DNA from: Herbiconiux moechotypicola
GTDB lineage: Bacteria > Actinomycetota > Actinomycetes > Actinomycetales > Microbacteriaceae
Direction of reading: 5' to 3'
Assembly: GCF_024979255.1 (NCBI RefSeq)
Contig: NZ_JANLCN010000001.1
Span: forward strand, 310,001 to 374,000
DNA: 64,000 bases
The stretch's first letter is position 1; every line of letters begins with the position of its first letter. The translations under genes and the position numbers were made by a program. This document shows, piece after piece, positions 48,936 to 57,310 of this stretch. The notes below the pieces were generated by a model, which made no database searches, was not told the origin of the DNA, and saw only the letters and a program-made list of their open reading frames with translations.

Positions 48936-50423
48936 GTGACATCATCACCGTCACTCACCGACACCCCCACAGGCACCGACACCGACACCCCCACCCGCAC
49001 CGAGACCGACAGCCTCGGCTCGGTCGACATCCCGCGCGACGCCCTCTGGGGCATCCACACCGCACGCGCCCTCGAGAACTTCCCGATCTCGCGCCGGCCC
49101 ATCTCGGTCTACCCCGACCTCGTCAACGCCCTCGCCATCGTGAAGCAGGCCGCAGCGCGCGCCAACCGCGAGCTCGGCGTGCTCGACGCCCGCAAGGCCG
49201 ACTGGATCGAGGCGGCCTGCGAACGAATCCGGGCAGGGGAGTTCCACGACCAGTTCGTGGTGGGCGTGATCCAGGGCGGGGCGGGCACCTCCACCAACAT
49301 GAACGCGAACGAGGTCATCGCCAACGTGGCCCTCGTCGCGAACGGCCACGCGCCGGGTGACTACTCCGTGCTGCATCCGCTCGACGACGTCAACCGCAGC
49401 CAGAGCACCAACGACGTGTACCCCACCGCGGTCAAGCTCGCCCTGTGCTTCTCGCTCGACCGGCTGCTGGCCGAGCACGAGCAGCTGCGTGACTCCTTCG
49501 CCGAGAAGGGCCACGAGTTCGCCCACATCCTCAAGGTGGGGCGCACCCAGCTACAGGACGCCGTGCCGATGACACTGGGGCAGGAGTTCCACGGCTTCGC
49601 CACCACGCTCACCGAAGACCTCTCGCGGCTGCGCGAGACCGCGCCGCTGCTCTGGGAGATCAACCTCGGAGCAACCGCCATCGGCACCGGCATCACCGCC
49701 GACCCCGCCTACGCCGCGACGGTGTGCCGGCACCTGCGCGAGCTCACCGGCTACGCCCACGTCACCGCCGCCGACCTCGTGGAGGCCACCAGCGACGCCG
49801 GCGTCTTCATGACGCTCTCGGGGGTTCTCAAGCGCTCGGCCATCAAGCTCTCCAAGATCTGCAACGACCTGCGCCTGCTCTCCAGCGGCCCGCAGGCCGG
49901 GTTCGGTGAGATCACCCTGCCCGCCCGCCAGGCCGGGTCGAGCATCATGCCCGGCAAGGTCAACCCGGTCATCCCCGAGGTGGTCAACCAGGTCGCCTTC
50001 TCGGTGGCCGGCGCCGACACCACGGTCACCATGGCGGCCGAGGGCGGGCAGCTGCAGCTCAACGCCTTCGAACCCGTGATCGCGCACTCGCTGCTGCAGA
50101 GTCTGGCGTGGATGACCGGCGGCTGCCGCACCCTGCGGGTCAACTGCGTCGACGGCATCACGGCGAACCTCGACCGGCTCGACACCATGGTGTCGACCTC
50201 CGTCGGCGTGGTCACGGCGCTCACGCCGTACATCGGCTACGCGGCGGCCTCGGCGCTCGCCAAGACGGCGCTTCTCACGCATCGCAACATCGCCGACCTG
50301 GTGGTGGAGGCCGATCTCATGTCGCGGGAGCGCGTGATGAAGCTCATCTCCCCGGCCAGGCTCTCGGGCATCGAGGCGATCACGGCGGCCATCCCCGTGG
50401 TCGACGGCGACCCGGCGATCTGA
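48936..50423 (+). CDS. aspA: aspartate ammonia-lyase
   Basis: Reversible deamination of aspartate to fumarate. 495 residues of the fumarase/aspartase superfamily: GAGTSTNMNANEVIAN, RSQSTNDVYPTAVKLA, VGRTQLQDAVPMTLGQEF and the signature GSSIMPGKVNPVIPEVV with the catalytic Ser loop. The first 26 residues are an unusual Thr/Asp-rich extension (DTPTGTDTDTPTRTETDS) not needed for the fold. GTG 48936 has GGAGC upstream. Confidence 0.92.
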   Translation: MTSSPSLTDTPTGTDTDTPTRTETDSLGSVDIPRDALWGIHTARALENFPISRRPISVYPDLVNALAIVKQAAARANRELGVLDARKADWIEAACERIRAGEFHDQFVVGVIQGGAGTSTNMNANEVIANVALVANGHAPGDYSVLHPLDDVNRSQSTNDVYPTAVKLALCFSLDRLLAEHEQLRDSFAEKGHEFAHILKVGRTQLQDAVPMTLGQEFHGFATTLTEDLSRLRETAPLLWEINLGATAIGTGITADPAYAATVCRHLRELTGYAHVTAADLVEATSDAGVFMTLSGVLKRSAIKLSKICNDLRLLSSGPQAGFGEITLPARQAGSSIMPGKVNPVIPEVVNQVAFSVAGADTTVTMAAEGGQLQLNAFEPVIAHSLLQSLAWMTGGCRTLRVNCVDGITANLDRLDTMVSTSVGVVTALTPYIGYAAASALAKTALLTHRNIADLVVEADLMSRERVMKLISPARLSGIEAITAAIPVVDGDPAI

Positions 50424-50492
50424 GGCGGGCCCGGCCAGGGCTCGCGTGGGGCGACGGATGCGCGCGACGCCGGCGCGCATCCGGCCGCTGGA

Positions 50493-50498
50493 TACGAT
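50493..50498 (+). promoter_or_regulatory. -10 box, leaderless start of the GlcD-like gene
   Basis: TACGAT, six bases (GGCAGC), ATG 50505. Confidence 0.6.
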
Positions 50499-50504
50499 GG
50501 CAGC

Positions 50505-51917
50505 ATGACGATGACGCATGATCCCCGCACCTCCGACGAGGTGCTGCAGCTGCTCCGAGCCGACCTGGGAGACCGGGTCAGCACCGACCCCGCGCTCCTC
50601 GAGCGGGTGCGATCGGACAAGTCGGGGTGGCGGTCCGACGACGCGGCGATCTGCGTGGTGCTCGCCGAGTCGGTCGCCGACGTGCAGGCGACGATGCGTC
50701 TCGCGCACGAGCACGGCATCCCGGTGGTGCCGCGCGGCGCCGGCAGTGGTCTCGCCGGGGGAGCGACCTCGTCGGCGGGCAGCGTCGTGCTGAGCCTGGA
50801 GCGCATGGACCGCATCCTCGAGGTCTCGCTCGACGACGAGCTCGCCGTGGTGGAGGCCGGCGTCATCAACCAGGCGCTCGGCGACGCGCTCGCGCCGCAC
50901 GGCTACGTGTACTCGCCCGACCCCGCGAGCAAGGCGATCTCCACCATCGGCGGCAACATCGCCACCAACGCCGGCGGGCTGCTCTGCGCGAAGTACGGTG
51001 TGACGCGCGAGGCCGTGCTGGGTCTCACCGTCGTGCTCGCCGACGGCTCGCTGCTCACCACCGGCCGGCGCACGGTGAAGGGGGTCACCGGCTACGACCT
51101 CACGGCGCTGTTCACCGGCTCGGAGGGCACGCTGGGCGTGGTGGTCGACGCGACCGTGCGCATCCGTCCCGTCGCGGTCGGCGACGTGGTGACCATCGGC
51201 GCCTTCTTCTCCTCGGTGGCCGATGCGGCAGCCGCCTGCGCCGCCGTCACGGCCAACCGCCTGCGACCGGCCGTGATGGAGCTCATGGACGCCCACTCCG
51301 TCGCGGCGGTCGCCCGGATGCTCGGTGCGGCCCCCAAGGCGCCCGGCGCCGCGTACGTGCTGGTGCAGACCGACGGCGCGGGCGCGCGAGCTGAGGCCGA
51401 CGCCGTCGTGGCAGTGCTCGAGTCGGCCGGGGCCCAGTCGCTCACCGCGACCGACGATCCGGTCGCGGGCGAGGCCGAGCTGGCGTTCCGGCGCAGCTTC
51501 CACCCGGCGCTCGAGCTCGAGGGCGAGGTGCTCATCGAAGACGTGTGCGTGCCGCGGTCGAAGCTCGCCGAGATGTTCGCCGCCATCGAGCGCATCTCGG
51601 AGGCATACGGCATCCCGATCCCCACCGTCTCGCACGCCGGCGACGGCAACCTGCACCCCAACTTCGTGCTGCCCCGCCAGGAGGGTGCGTCTCCCGAGGC
51701 GCCGCTGGTGGTGCCCGAGCGGGTGTGGCAGGCGGCCGACGAGATGTTCGCGGCGAGCGTCGAACTCGGCGGCACGCTCACCGGCGAGCACGGGGTGGGA
51801 CTGCTCAAGAAGCGGTGGATCGAGAACGAACTGGGGCGCGAGGGTCTCGAGCTCCAGCGCCGCATCAAGGCGGCGTTCGACCCGCAGGGCATCATGAACC
51901 CGGGCAAGGTCTACTGA
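50505..51917 (+). CDS. FAD-linked oxidase (GlcD / D-lactate dehydrogenase type)
   Basis: 470 residues. N-terminal PCMH-type FAD domain (VVPRGAGSGLAGGATSSAGSV, GGNIATNAGGLLCAKYG, GVTGYDLTALFTGSEGTLG) and a C-terminal oxidase domain (SHAGDGNLHPNF, GTLTGEHGVGLLKK). Oxidises a 2-hydroxy acid such as glycolate or D-lactate; no GlcE/GlcF-type iron-sulphur partner is adjacent, so it may use another acceptor. Confidence 0.9.
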   Translation: MTMTHDPRTSDEVLQLLRADLGDRVSTDPALLERVRSDKSGWRSDDAAICVVLAESVADVQATMRLAHEHGIPVVPRGAGSGLAGGATSSAGSVVLSLERMDRILEVSLDDELAVVEAGVINQALGDALAPHGYVYSPDPASKAISTIGGNIATNAGGLLCAKYGVTREAVLGLTVVLADGSLLTTGRRTVKGVTGYDLTALFTGSEGTLGVVVDATVRIRPVAVGDVVTIGAFFSSVADAAAACAAVTANRLRPAVMELMDAHSVAAVARMLGAAPKAPGAAYVLVQTDGAGARAEADAVVAVLESAGAQSLTATDDPVAGEAELAFRRSFHPALELEGEVLIEDVCVPRSKLAEMFAAIERISEAYGIPIPTVSHAGDGNLHPNFVLPRQEGASPEAPLVVPERVWQAADEMFAASVELGGTLTGEHGVGLLKKRWIENELGREGLELQRRIKAAFDPQGIMNPGKVY

Positions 51918-51938
51918 GTGCACGGGCCCGTTGTGCAG

Positions 51939-51944
51939 TACGCT
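51939..51944 (+). promoter_or_regulatory. -10 box upstream of the PrsW leader mini-ORF
   Basis: TACGCT, six bases (GGGAGC), ATG 51951: the same leaderless geometry as elsewhere, but the ATG opens an eight-codon ORF and not the protease gene. Confidence 0.5.
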
Positions 51945-51950
51945 GGGAGC

Positions 51951-51977
51951 ATGCGGGTAGCTGAGGAATGCTCTTGA
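51951..51977 (+). CDS. putative eight-codon leader ORF overlapping the PrsW start
   Basis: Encodes MRVAEECS and ends in TGA at 51975-51977. The stop overlaps an in-frame TTG start of the protease gene (TTGA, 51974-51977), with GAGGA at 51963-51967 as SD. The peptide itself is unlikely to have a function; the arrangement suggests translational coupling or attenuation. Confidence 0.4.
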   Translation: MRVAEECS

Positions 51978-53239
51978 GCGCGCCGGGAGTGTTCGATCCG
52001 GTCCAGACCGTCGTCGCCGGGCCGGCGCCCAGTGCACCGGCCGCCGCGGTCGCGGCTCCTGCCCTGCCCGTGCCCGCCGCCGCGCCGGCCAGGGGTCCGG
52101 CCACCAGTTCGATCGTGCTCGCCACGGTCGGCCTCATCGTGCTGGGTTTCGTCTTCCTGGCGGTGCTCGCCTACCTCGTGCTCGGTCTCGGGCCGGTCGC
52201 CACGGTCATCTGCGCCGTGGTGGCCCTCGTGCCCCTCGCCGTCGTCATCACGGCCATCACGCTCATCGACCGGTGGGAGCCGGAGCCGCGGCCGGCCCTG
52301 TGGTTCGCGTTCCTCTGGGGCGCCGCCGCGTCGGTCGCCATCGCGCTCATCGTCGACGTCGGTGTGCAGGTGCTCGTCTACGCCGCGAGCGACGGGATGG
52401 CCACGACGAGCGAGCTGTGGAGCTCGGTCATCCAGGCGCCCGTGGTGGAGGAGGGGGCCAAAGCCGCCGGAGTCCTCATTCTGCTGCTGTTCTTCCGCAA
52501 GCAGTTCGACGGGCCGGTCGACGGACTGGTGTACGGCGCCACCGTGGCGGCGGGGTTCGCCTTCACCGAGAACATTCTCTACTTCGGGCAGGCCCTGCTG
52601 GAGTCGGGCGGGATCGGCCTCGGTTTCACCTTCGTGCTGAGGGGCATCATGTCGCCGTTCGCGCACGTGATGTTCACGGCCTGCACCGGTGTGGCCCTCG
52701 GCTTCGCGGTGCGCCGCAAGAACTGGGCGGCAGGGGTGGGCATCTTCGTGCTCGGCCTCCTGCTGGCCATCGGCCTGCACGCCCTCTGGAACGGTTCGAC
52801 CTTCCTCGTCGAGGGTCTGGACGGGTTCTTCCTGCTCTACTTCGTGGTGCAGGTTCCGCTGTTCGCCCTGGCCATCGTGTTCGTGGTGCTGCTGCGCAAG
52901 TCCGAGGCGAAGCTCACTCGCGCCCGGCTGGGCGAGTACGCGGCCGCGGGCTGGTTCAGCGAACCCGAGGTCGAGATGCTCTCCACCGGGGCCGGCCGCC
53001 GGCAGGCCGCGCGCTGGGCGCGCACGCTGCCGCCGCCGGGCCCCACCGCGATGAGGGCGTTCACGCGCACCGCCACGCGGCTCGCTTTCGCCCGTCAGCG
53101 CATCCTCACCGGCCGCTCCGCCATCGGGGCGAGGCGCGACGAAGGGCAGTTGCTGGAGGCGCTGCTGGCCGAACGCTCGGCCCTCGACACCGCGATCGCC
53201 GCCGCGGCGGCGGCGCGCGCGAGCGGTTCCCGCCTTTGA
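51974..53239 (+). CDS. PrsW-family glutamic-type intramembrane protease
   Basis: About 421 residues, eight or nine membrane helices after a Pro/Ala-rich cytoplasmic N terminus. The PrsW motifs are all present: APVVEEGAKAAGV (E-E-x3-K), FAFTENILYF (F-x3-E-N), SPFAHVMFTACTG (H-x3-T) and IGLHALWNGS (H-x3-N). Family members cut membrane-bound anti-sigma factors or similar substrates; none is adjacent. Start uncertain: TTG 51974 fits the SD (six bases); ATG 51968 directly abuts it. Confidence 0.85.
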   Translation: MSAPGVFDPVQTVVAGPAPSAPAAAVAAPALPVPAAAPARGPATSSIVLATVGLIVLGFVFLAVLAYLVLGLGPVATVICAVVALVPLAVVITAITLIDRWEPEPRPALWFAFLWGAAASVAIALIVDVGVQVLVYAASDGMATTSELWSSVIQAPVVEEGAKAAGVLILLLFFRKQFDGPVDGLVYGATVAAGFAFTENILYFGQALLESGGIGLGFTFVLRGIMSPFAHVMFTACTGVALGFAVRRKNWAAGVGIFVLGLLLAIGLHALWNGSTFLVEGLDGFFLLYFVVQVPLFALAIVFVVLLRKSEAKLTRARLGEYAAAGWFSEPEVEMLSTGAGRRQAARWARTLPPPGPTAMRAFTRTATRLAFARQRILTGRSAIGARRDEGQLLEALLAERSALDTAIAAAAAARASGSRL

Positions 53240-53270
53240 CCTGCCCGTGCAGGTGGGCTTGGATTGAGGC

Positions 53271-53645
53271 ATGACAGACGCAACAGGATCCAAGCCCGAG
53301 ATCGAGTTCCCCGAGGGACCGGCGCCCACCACGCTCGAGATCGTCGACATCGTCGAGGGCACCGGTGCCGAGGCCACGCCCGGCGCCACCGTCGAGGTGC
53401 ACTACCTCGGTGTGGAGTACGAGACCGGCGAGGAGTTCGACTCCTCGTGGAACCGCGGCGAGACCATCTCGTTCCCGCTCAACGGCCTCATCGCCGGCTG
53501 GCAGGAGGGCATCCCCGGCATGAAGGCGGGCGGTCGCCGCAAGCTCGTCATCCCGCCGCACCTGGCCTACGGCCCCGCCGGCAGCGGGCACTTCCTCGCC
53601 GGCAAGACGCTCATCTTCGTCATCGACCTCATCGCGGTCCCCTGA
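53271..53645 (+). CDS. FKBP-type peptidyl-prolyl cis-trans isomerase
   Basis: 124 residues, one FKBP domain: TVEVHYLGVEY, EFDSSWNRGE, GLIAGWQEGIPGMKAGGRRKLVIPPHLAYG, and TLIFVIDLI. No signal peptide, so cytoplasmic. Catalytic aromatic and Asp residues (Tyr, Asp, Trp, Tyr) of the family are conserved. Speeds proline isomerisation during protein folding. Confidence 0.93.
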   Translation: MTDATGSKPEIEFPEGPAPTTLEIVDIVEGTGAEATPGATVEVHYLGVEYETGEEFDSSWNRGETISFPLNGLIAGWQEGIPGMKAGGRRKLVIPPHLAYGPAGSGHFLAGKTLIFVIDLIAVP

Positions 53646-53658
53646 CCCTGTGAGCCCC

Positions 53659-53692
53659 ACCGGGTCGGGCACGCGCGCCCGCCCGACCCGGT
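53659..53692. terminator. 12-bp inverted repeat between FKBP and HelD genes
   Basis: ACCGGGTCGGGC (53659-53670) / GCCCGACCCGGT (53681-53692), perfect, ten-base loop. It lies 13 bases after the FKBP stop with no T-tract. Its right end shares the first base of the TAAACT -10 box (53692-53697) of the next gene, so it could be terminator, operator or both. Confidence 0.55.
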
Positions 53693-53697
53693 AAACT
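53692..53697 (+). promoter_or_regulatory. -10 box of helD
   Basis: TAAACT; transcription would start near 53704, before SD GGGAGG (53710-53715) and GTG 53727. It rules out the in-frame TTG at 53697 as start. Confidence 0.45.
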
Positions 53698-53726
53698 TGC
53701 TTCCCGGCAAACGGGAGGTACCTGGC

Positions 53727-56003
53727 GTGGCGGATTCCGAACTGGCGCGTGAGCGCGAGTACGTCTCGGCGCTCTACGAGCGGCTCGACGGGCTGCGGGC
53801 CGAGGCGGAGCGCGAGCTCGCCGCGGTGCGGCGGGAGAGCGTGGGCGGCAACCATCAGTCGCGCTCGGAGCGCGACGCCTTCGCCCAGGTCTACGAAGAC
53901 CGCATCCGTCAGCTGCGCGACGTGGGGGAGCGGCTGGCCTTCGGCCGCCTCGAACTCGTCGAGCCCGACGAGAACGGCTCGGCGCTGCGCTACATCGGCC
54001 GTCTCGGCCTCCGCGACGAGAACCTCGAGCCCCTGCTGCTCGACTGGCGGGCGCCCCAGGCCCGCGCCTTCTACCAGGCCACCGCCGCCACCCCGCTCGG
54101 CGCCCGCGCCCGACGCCACCTCACCACCAAAGGTCGCGAGGTGGTGCGCATCGAAGACGAGGTGTTCGACGCCGGGCTGCTCGAGCAGGAGGGCACGCGG
54201 CTCCAGGGCGAGGGCGCTCTGCTCGCCGCCCTCTCGGCGCAGCGCACCGGCCGCATGCACGACATCGTCTCCACCATCCAGGCCGAGCAGGACAGGATCA
54301 TCCGCTCCGACCTCTCCGGGGTGCTCGTGGTGCAGGGTGGTCCGGGCACGGGCAAGACCGCCGTGGCGCTTCACCGCGCCGCCTACCTGCTCTACACACA
54401 CCGGGAGCGTCTCGGTTCCAGCGGTGTGCTCGTGGTGGGGCCCAGCCCGGCATTCCTCCAGTACATCAACGCGGTGCTGCCGAGCCTCGGCGAGACCGGC
54501 GTCGTGCTCTCCAGCCTCGGGCGGCTGTATCCCGCCCTCGAGGCCACCCACGACGACGAGCCCGCCGTCGCCGCTGTGAAGGGCGGTGCCGAGATGGCGG
54601 GGCTCATCCGGCGCGCGGTCCGCTCGCGCCAGCGCGTGCCCTCCGAGCCGCAGTCGCTCGACGTGAACGGCGAGACGCTCGTACTCGAACCGCAGACGGT
54701 CGCGGATGCGATGCACCGGGCCCGCGAGTCGGGCAAGCCGTACAACGAGGGCCGGGTGCAGTTCGTCAAGACGCTCCTGGGGCAGCTCACGAAGCAGCTC
54801 GCCGAGCAGCTCAAGCGCCGGGGAACCACGGTCGACGACGCCGACCTCGCCTACCTCCGCGAAGACATCCGTACCGCCTACGACGTGCGCGTGGCGCTGA
54901 ACACGGCGTGGATCCCGCTCACCCCCGAGAAGCTGCTCGAAGACCTCTACGCCCGGCCCCAGTGGCTGGCGGGGCTCACCGGGTCGTGGTCGAAGGCCAA
55001 GCGCGAGCTGCTCCGCCGGGAGCGTGGTGCGGCGATGACCATCTCCGACATCCCCCTCCTCGACGAGGCGGCCGAGTTGCTCGGCGACTCCGACCCGGCC
55101 GACCAGGCCAAGCGCCGCGCCGAGAAGGCCCAGCGCAAGCGCGACCTCGAGAACGCCAAGAACGCTATCCGCAACATGGGCGTGGCGGGTCTCGTCTCGG
55201 CCGAGACGGTGGTCGACGGGTTCGCCGAGAGCACGGTGTCGCTCACCACGGCCGAGCGGGCCGCCTCCGACCGCACCTGGACCTACGGTCACATCGTGGT
55301 CGACGAGGCTCAGGAGCTCTCGCCCATGCAGTGGCGCCTGCTGCTGCGCCGCTGCCCGCTGCGGTCGTTCACCGTGGTGGGCGACGTGGCGCAGGCGTCG
55401 TCGGCGGCCTCCACCACCGACTGGGGCGCCACCCTCACGCCCCTCATCGGCGAGGGCTGGCGGCTTGAGGAGCTGACCGTCAACTACCGCACCCCCACCC
55501 AGATCGTCGAGGCCGCCGAGTGGGTGGCCGAGGCGGCGGGTCTCCGCATCACCCCGTCACGCTCGGTGCGCTCCACCGAGTGGCCGGTCGAGGCCATCGA
55601 GACCGAGTCGGATGAGGAGCTCGCCGCGGTGCTCATCGACCTGGTCGACGAGATGGCCGGTGAGGGCGGCACCACCGCGGTCATCGCACCGGAGGCGCTG
55701 TTCGACCGGGCGGCCGCCGTCGTGCGCGAGCGATTCGGCGCCGACTCCGGCGTGGGTGCCGCGGGGCTGGCCCGGCCGATCGCCGTCATCACCCCCGCTG
55801 AAGCGAAGGGCCTCGAGTTCGATTCCGTCGTGATCGTCTCGCCCGCCGCCGTGGTCGCCGAGAGCCCGCGGGGCGCATCCGCCCTCTACGTCGCGATGAC
55901 CCGCCCCACGCAGCGACTCGCCCTCGCGCTCGCACCCGGCGAAGTGCGGCCGGCGGGCCTGCCCCCGGTGTCGCGTCAGGGCACCGGGTTCAGCGAGTCG
56001 TAG
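53727..56003 (+). CDS. helD: HelD-like superfamily 1 helicase (RNA polymerase-associated)
   Basis: 758 residues. Charged helical N terminus (SELAREREYVSALYERLDGLRAEAERELAAVR, shown in part: EREYVSALYERLDGLRAEAE) fits the HelD arm inserted into the polymerase secondary channel. UvrD-like ATPase: Walker A GPGTGKT (205-211), VVDEAQELSPMQWRLL, GDVAQASS, LTVNYRTPTQIVEAA and VAMTRPTQRL. HelD removes RNA polymerase from DNA and can confer rifampicin tolerance in some actinobacteria. Its 3' end overlaps the convergent MFS gene by 28 bases. Confidence 0.85.
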   Translation: MADSELAREREYVSALYERLDGLRAEAERELAAVRRESVGGNHQSRSERDAFAQVYEDRIRQLRDVGERLAFGRLELVEPDENGSALRYIGRLGLRDENLEPLLLDWRAPQARAFYQATAATPLGARARRHLTTKGREVVRIEDEVFDAGLLEQEGTRLQGEGALLAALSAQRTGRMHDIVSTIQAEQDRIIRSDLSGVLVVQGGPGTGKTAVALHRAAYLLYTHRERLGSSGVLVVGPSPAFLQYINAVLPSLGETGVVLSSLGRLYPALEATHDDEPAVAAVKGGAEMAGLIRRAVRSRQRVPSEPQSLDVNGETLVLEPQTVADAMHRARESGKPYNEGRVQFVKTLLGQLTKQLAEQLKRRGTTVDDADLAYLREDIRTAYDVRVALNTAWIPLTPEKLLEDLYARPQWLAGLTGSWSKAKRELLRRERGAAMTISDIPLLDEAAELLGDSDPADQAKRRAEKAQRKRDLENAKNAIRNMGVAGLVSAETVVDGFAESTVSLTTAERAASDRTWTYGHIVVDEAQELSPMQWRLLLRRCPLRSFTVVGDVAQASSAASTTDWGATLTPLIGEGWRLEELTVNYRTPTQIVEAAEWVAEAAGLRITPSRSVRSTEWPVEAIETESDEELAAVLIDLVDEMAGEGGTTAVIAPEALFDRAAAVVRERFGADSGVGAAGLARPIAVITPAEAKGLEFDSVVIVSPAAVVAESPRGASALYVAMTRPTQRLALALAPGEVRPAGLPPVSRQGTGFSES

Positions 56004-57310
56004 GCGCGGAAGCTGCGGACGAATCGCGCGATGAGCGCGGCGATCACGACGATCACCACACCGCCGAACAACGGCGGGAACCAGAGCGCGACGAACACCG
56101 AGAGCGCCCCCACGTAGAGGTCGCCGATGCGGGGACCGCCCGCCACCACCACGGTGAAGACACCCTGAAGCCGGCCGCGCATGTGGTCGGGCACCGCCGT
56201 CTGCAGCATCGTGGAGCGGAAGATGGCGCTCACCTCGTCGGAGGCGCCCGCGCCGGTCATGGCCAGCGCCGCGAGCACCAGGGCGGGCACGTTCGCGTCG
56301 GAGAGCTGGTCGCTCGGCGGCGTACCGGCGAACGACGCGATCAGCACCACGAGGCCGAACAGCGCCACGAACACGCCGTACGACTGCACGGCCCGGGCGA
56401 TGGCCCGGCCCTGCCAGCGCACGCCGCCGAGCCGGCCCGAGAAGACGCTCGCGAGGAAGGCGCCCACCGCGAACGCCGCCGTGAGCAGGCCCACCGTGAT
56501 GGCACCGCCGCCCAGCACGAGCACGCCGATCGCGGGGAACAGCACGCGCGGCTGCCCGAAAGTCATCGCGCCGATGTCGATGAGGAACGAGGCGCGGATG
56601 TTCGGGGCGTGCCGAAGGAACGAGAATCCCTGTCGCAGCGAGTCGAGCCCCGGCCGCCGCACGTCGCCCTCGGGCAGGATGCGCGGGAGACCGAGGATGC
56701 CCACGAAGGCCGACACGAACAGCACCACGTCGATGGTGTACGTCCAGCCGAAGCCGACCGTCGCCACGAGCACGCCGGCGAGGGCGGGCCCCACCGTCAC
56801 CATGATGCCGATGGTGATGCCGTTGAGGGCGGCGGCCGCCGGCAGCAGCTCGCGGGGCAGGATGCGCGGGTAGATCGCCGCGCGGGTGGTCTGGATGACC
56901 GTGGCGGCGACCGCGTTGAGGGTGGCGAGGGCGTAGAGCGCGGGCACGCTGTCGGCGCTCGTCCAGGCGAGCACGGCGAGGGTCGCCGTCGAGAGCCACG
57001 CCACGACCGCCGCGATGAGCGCGACCCGGCGGCGGTCGAAGAAGTCGGCGAGCATCCCGCCCCACAGCCCCGCCACGATCATGGGCAGCAGCGCGAACAG
57101 CGCCACGCCCGACACGGCGAGGGTCGACTCGGTGAGCCGGTAGATGTCGAGGCCCACGGCCACGATGGTCATCTGGCTGCCGATGCCCGAGATGGCCTGA
57201 CCGGCCCAGAGCCGGGCGAAGGCAGGGCTGGCCCTCAGAGGTGTGAGGTCGGCGAGCGGGTTCCGGCGGCGGGCCGGCTCCTCGGCAGGCCCGCCCTCCG
57301 GGTGGCTCAC
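55976..57310 (-). CDS. MFS permease, EntS/MFS_3-like exporter
   Basis: 444 residues, twelve helices. FARLWAGQAISGIGSQMTIVAVGLDIYRL at the N terminus (only partly typical: LWAGQAISGIGSQM), GGMLADFFDRRRVALI between helices 2 and 3 (MFS motif A-like), and a large central loop place it in the EntS-type efflux group. Substrate unknown. GTG start overlaps the dioxygenase stop (GTGA), so the two form an operon. Confidence 0.85.
   Translation of the reverse strand: MSHPEGGPAEEPARRRNPLADLTPLRASPAFARLWAGQAISGIGSQMTIVAVGLDIYRLTESTLAVSGVALFALLPMIVAGLWGGMLADFFDRRRVALIAAVVAWLSTATLAVLAWTSADSVPALYALATLNAVAATVIQTTRAAIYPRILPRELLPAAAALNGITIGIMVTVGPALAGVLVATVGFGWTYTIDVVLFVSAFVGILGLPRILPEGDVRRPGLDSLRQGFSFLRHAPNIRASFLIDIGAMTFGQPRVLFPAIGVLVLGGGAITVGLLTAAFAVGAFLASVFSGRLGGVRWQGRAIARAVQSYGVFVALFGLVVLIASFAGTPPSDQLSDANVPALVLAALAMTGAGASDEVSAIFRSTMLQTAVPDHMRGRLQGVFTVVVAGGPRIGDLYVGALSVFVALWFPPLFGGVVIVVIAALIARFVRSFRAYDSLNPVP

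Noticed and set aside
51951-51977. Mini-ORF as a functional small protein
   Set aside because: Eight codons is too short for a folded product; retained only as a possible translational leader.
49551-52037. 828-codon minus-strand frame opposite aspA and the GlcD-like gene
   Set aside because: Antisense shadow; both plus-strand genes have full family motifs and promoters.
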